Assembly: GCA_023430685.1 (NCBI GenBank)
Contig: JAEYZH010000103.1
Coordinates: 1 to 33,570 of the forward strand
DNA length: 33,570 bases
Reading direction: 5' to 3'
From: Pseudomonadota bacterium
GTDB lineage: Bacteria > Pseudomonadota > Gammaproteobacteria > Xanthomonadales > Rhodanobacteraceae
Positions within the stretch are counted from its first letter, which is position 1. Every line of letters starts with the position of its first letter. Below the pieces are notes generated by a model. The model saw nothing but the letters and a program-made list of their open reading frames with translations. It was not told the DNA's origin and ran no database searches. A program made the position numbers and the translations under genes. Positions 31,718 through 33,570 of this stretch are shown in pieces.

Positions 31718-33076
31718 ATGAACGCGGCGCAGGCGCTGTGGCGGCGGGCGCTCGGTTTGCTCGAGCGCGCGCGTTCCGGCGCGATGCCCGGCGAATCGGC
31801 CACGCCGCCGACGCACCACGACGGCGCGGTCGCGAGCCTGCGCGCGCTGCTCGACGACCCGCAGATCCCGACCGTGGTGCGCAGCGGGCTCGCGGCCGAG
31901 TTCGCGCGGCTCGAGTCGATGCTCGCGCGGCTCGAGCGCGGCGAACTCCATATCGCGGTATTCGGTCGGGTCAGCGTCGGCAAGTCCGCACTCGCCAACG
32001 CACTCCTCGGCGAAGACGCGTTCGTGGTCGGCGTGCTGCACGGGACGACGCGCGAGGCGACGCAGCGCAGCTGGCGCGAAGTCGCGGGCAGCGGCGTGCA
32101 CCTGATCGACACGCCCGGCATCGAGGAGCTCGACGGCGAGGACCGCGAGCGGCTCGCGTTCGACGTCGCCGCGGTCAGCGATCTCGTCGTGTTCGTCGTG
32201 GACGGCGACATGACCCAGCGCGAGCGCGACGCGCTGCAGCTGCTCGGCCGCACCGAACGCCCCGTGCTGCTCGCGCTGAACAAGGCCGACCGCTACGGCC
32301 AGGACGAACGCGAACGCCTGCTCGAACGCCTGCGCGAACATGCGCGCGGGATCGTGCACGCGGAGGACGTCGTGGCGATCGCGGCGCAACCGGCGCCGCA
32401 CAAGCGCGTGCGCATCGGCAACGATGGCCGCGAACAGATCGAGCTCGTCGACCAGATGCCCGATCTCGACGCGCTGCGCGCGCGACTGGCCGCGGTGCTC
32501 GAACGCGAGGGCCGCACGCTCGCTGCGCTCAACGCGAGCCTGTTCGCCGGCCGACTTTCGGACCAGGTCGCGCAACGCATCGCCGAAGCGCGGCGCGAAC
32601 TCGCCGACAAGCTGATCCGCCAGTACTGCATCGGCAAGGCGGTGGCGGTCGCGCTGAACCCGGTGCCGGTCGCCGACCTGCTCGCCGCCGGCGCGCTCGA
32701 TGCGGCGCTCGTGATGCATCTCGGGCGCGTCTACGGCCTGCCGCTCACGAAGTCCGAAGCGGGATCGCTGATCGCGGTGATCTCGGCGCAGCTCGCGGCG
32801 CTGATGGGCGCGATCTGGGGCGTGCATCTCGTCGCCTCGGCGCTCAAGGGCATGAGCGCGGGGCTGTCGACCGTGGTGACCGCCGGCGCGCAGGGTGCGC
32901 TCGCCTGGTATGCCACCGCGCTGGTCGGGCGCGCGGCCGAGAAGTACCTCGTCGCCGGGAAGTCCTGGGGCGACCACGGGCCCAAGACCGTCGTGCGCGG
33001 CATCGTCGAGAGCCTCGACCGCGACTCGATCCTGCGCGAGGCGCGCGGCGAAATCCTGCGCCGACTGCGCGGGTGA
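31718..33076 (+). CDS. GTPase with DUF697-like C-terminus (GTPase B)
   Basis: This 452-residue protein has G1 GRVSVGKSA at residues 83-91, G2-region HGTTREATQR, G3 DTPGIEELDG and G4 LNKADRYG. A hydrophobic C-terminal part of the DUF697/YcjF type follows (GKAVAVALNPVPVADLLAAG, LAALMGAIWGVHLVASALKG). Unlike GTPase A it has no N-terminal membrane segments. It starts 22 nt after the second yceI gene and is probably in that operon. The domain plan is the same as GTPase A, so the two are likely paralogues or partners. Confidence 0.85.
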   Translation: MNAAQALWRRALGLLERARSGAMPGESATPPTHHDGAVASLRALLDDPQIPTVVRSGLAAEFARLESMLARLERGELHIAVFGRVSVGKSALANALLGEDAFVVGVLHGTTREATQRSWREVAGSGVHLIDTPGIEELDGEDRERLAFDVAAVSDLVVFVVDGDMTQRERDALQLLGRTERPVLLALNKADRYGQDERERLLERLREHARGIVHAEDVVAIAAQPAPHKRVRIGNDGREQIELVDQMPDLDALRARLAAVLEREGRTLAALNASLFAGRLSDQVAQRIAEARRELADKLIRQYCIGKAVAVALNPVPVADLLAAGALDAALVMHLGRVYGLPLTKSEAGSLIAVISAQLAALMGAIWGVHLVASALKGMSAGLSTVVTAGAQGALAWYATALVGRAAEKYLVAGKSWGDHGPKTVVRGIVESLDRDSILREARGEILRRLRG

Positions 33077-33231
33077 TCCCGCCAGTCGGCCCGCACAAGG
33101 ACGTCCGATTGCCCGCCACGACACGCTCGGCACGAAATGCACACTGGTTCACACCCCGGTCGTAGAATGCCGCGCAGTACGGCCGCGCGTGCCGCGGCAG
33201 AGTGGCGCCTCGACCGGGGATGGGAGGGATC

Positions 33232-33570
33232 ATGCACAGGCGCATTGCCATTGGGCTCAGCATGGCGCTGGCGTTGGCCGGCGCGCGGCCGGCGTTGGCC
33301 GCCGACGGTGACATCGATTCCGCGTTCGGCACGGGCGGCGTCGCCGCGACCGGCATCTCGAATGCGACCGGCGGCGTCGCGGCCTGCGGGCCGGTGGTGC
33401 AGCCGGACGGCAAGATCCTGATCTGCAGTACCGTCGACAACGCATCTACCGGAACCGATTTCTTCGTCGCGCGCTTCATGCCGGACGGTGGACTGGACAA
33501 CGGATTCAGTTTCGACGGCCGCGTCACGATCGATTTCGATGCGGGCGATGGCGCGGATATCGCGATGGGC
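33232..33570 (+). CDS. Delta-60 repeat exported protein (3' end outside window)
   Basis: The first 113 residues are visible. A signal peptide (RRIAIGLSMALALAGARPALAA) precedes DGDIDSAFGTGGVAATG and repeats of the form PDGKILICSTVDN ... DFFVARFMPDGGLDNGFSFDGRV, the delta-60 repeat that builds beta-propellers. GGGAGGGAT precedes the ATG. TAGAAT at 33163-33168 may be its -10. Such proteins in this order often end in a C-terminal sorting tail; the end is not visible here. Confidence 0.88.
   Translation, partial: MHRRIAIGLSMALALAGARPALAADGDIDSAFGTGGVAATGISNATGGVAACGPVVQPDGKILICSTVDNASTGTDFFVARFMPDGGLDNGFSFDGRVTIDFDAGDGADIAMG

Overview
The window comes from a GC-rich gammaproteobacterium of the order Lysobacterales (Xanthomonadales), and most resembles the Rhodanobacteraceae/Dokdonella type. 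This is an inference from gene content and style: an xps-like type II secretion (T2SS) gene order, pilT divergent from yggS-proC-yggT, an exosortase H, a delta-60 repeat protein and the order's typical intergenic hairpin repeats. No rRNA, tRNA, transposase, phage gene or CRISPR array was seen.

Layout. (1) 1-8212, minus strand: gspG-H-I-J-K-L-M-N, an IMPase-family phosphatase, then nudE and a partial cysQ with their own promoter-like signal. This encodes the T2SS pseudopilins and inner-membrane assembly platform, but gspC, D, E and F are absent. (2) 8255-10478, plus: bioA and rsmE. (3) 10716-12499, plus: three tandem small secreted paralogues of unknown function. (4) 12742-16164: pilT facing away from yggS, proC and yggT. 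(5) 16291-18562, minus: a BtuF-like protein, a block of large inverted repeats, a stand-alone YqfO/NIF3-like domain and pdxH. The pdxH start codon overlaps that of a divergent GLYK-like kinase (18561-19415). (6) 19443-21078, minus: an OmpR-type regulator, dodecin and exosortase H. (7) 21169-24274, plus: aroK-aroB, a WGR-domain protein and hemE. (8) 24296-27850, minus: a large beta-propeller hybrid histidine kinase. (9) 27943-33076, plus: two membrane-associated DUF697-type GTPases on either side of a yceI-cytochrome b561-yceI operon. A partial delta-60 repeat protein follows at 33232.

The most unusual signal is a repeat element with the form GCC(GGGAATN)n - variable spacer - (NATTCCC)nGGC. 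One copy lies between exosortase H and aroK. Two complete copies and one half copy lie inside the translated leader peptides of the pseudopilins GspJ, GspH and GspG, directly upstream of the prepilin-peptidase site. The unit is 7 bp, so each gain or loss of a unit would shift the frame between an upstream start codon and the mature pilin. In gspH the GTG that overlaps the gspG stop is already out of frame, and an ATG supplied by the repeat itself appears to be used. This suggests a repeat that supplies translation starts and could make T2SS phase-variable. That is a hypothesis from sequence alone.

A second recurring pattern is a -10-like hexamer placed 6-8 nt before the start codon of genes with no clear Shine-Dalgarno sequence (nudE, rsmE, the btuF-like gene, aroK, the WGR gene, the first GTPase and perhaps pdxH). 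This would fit leaderless transcription.
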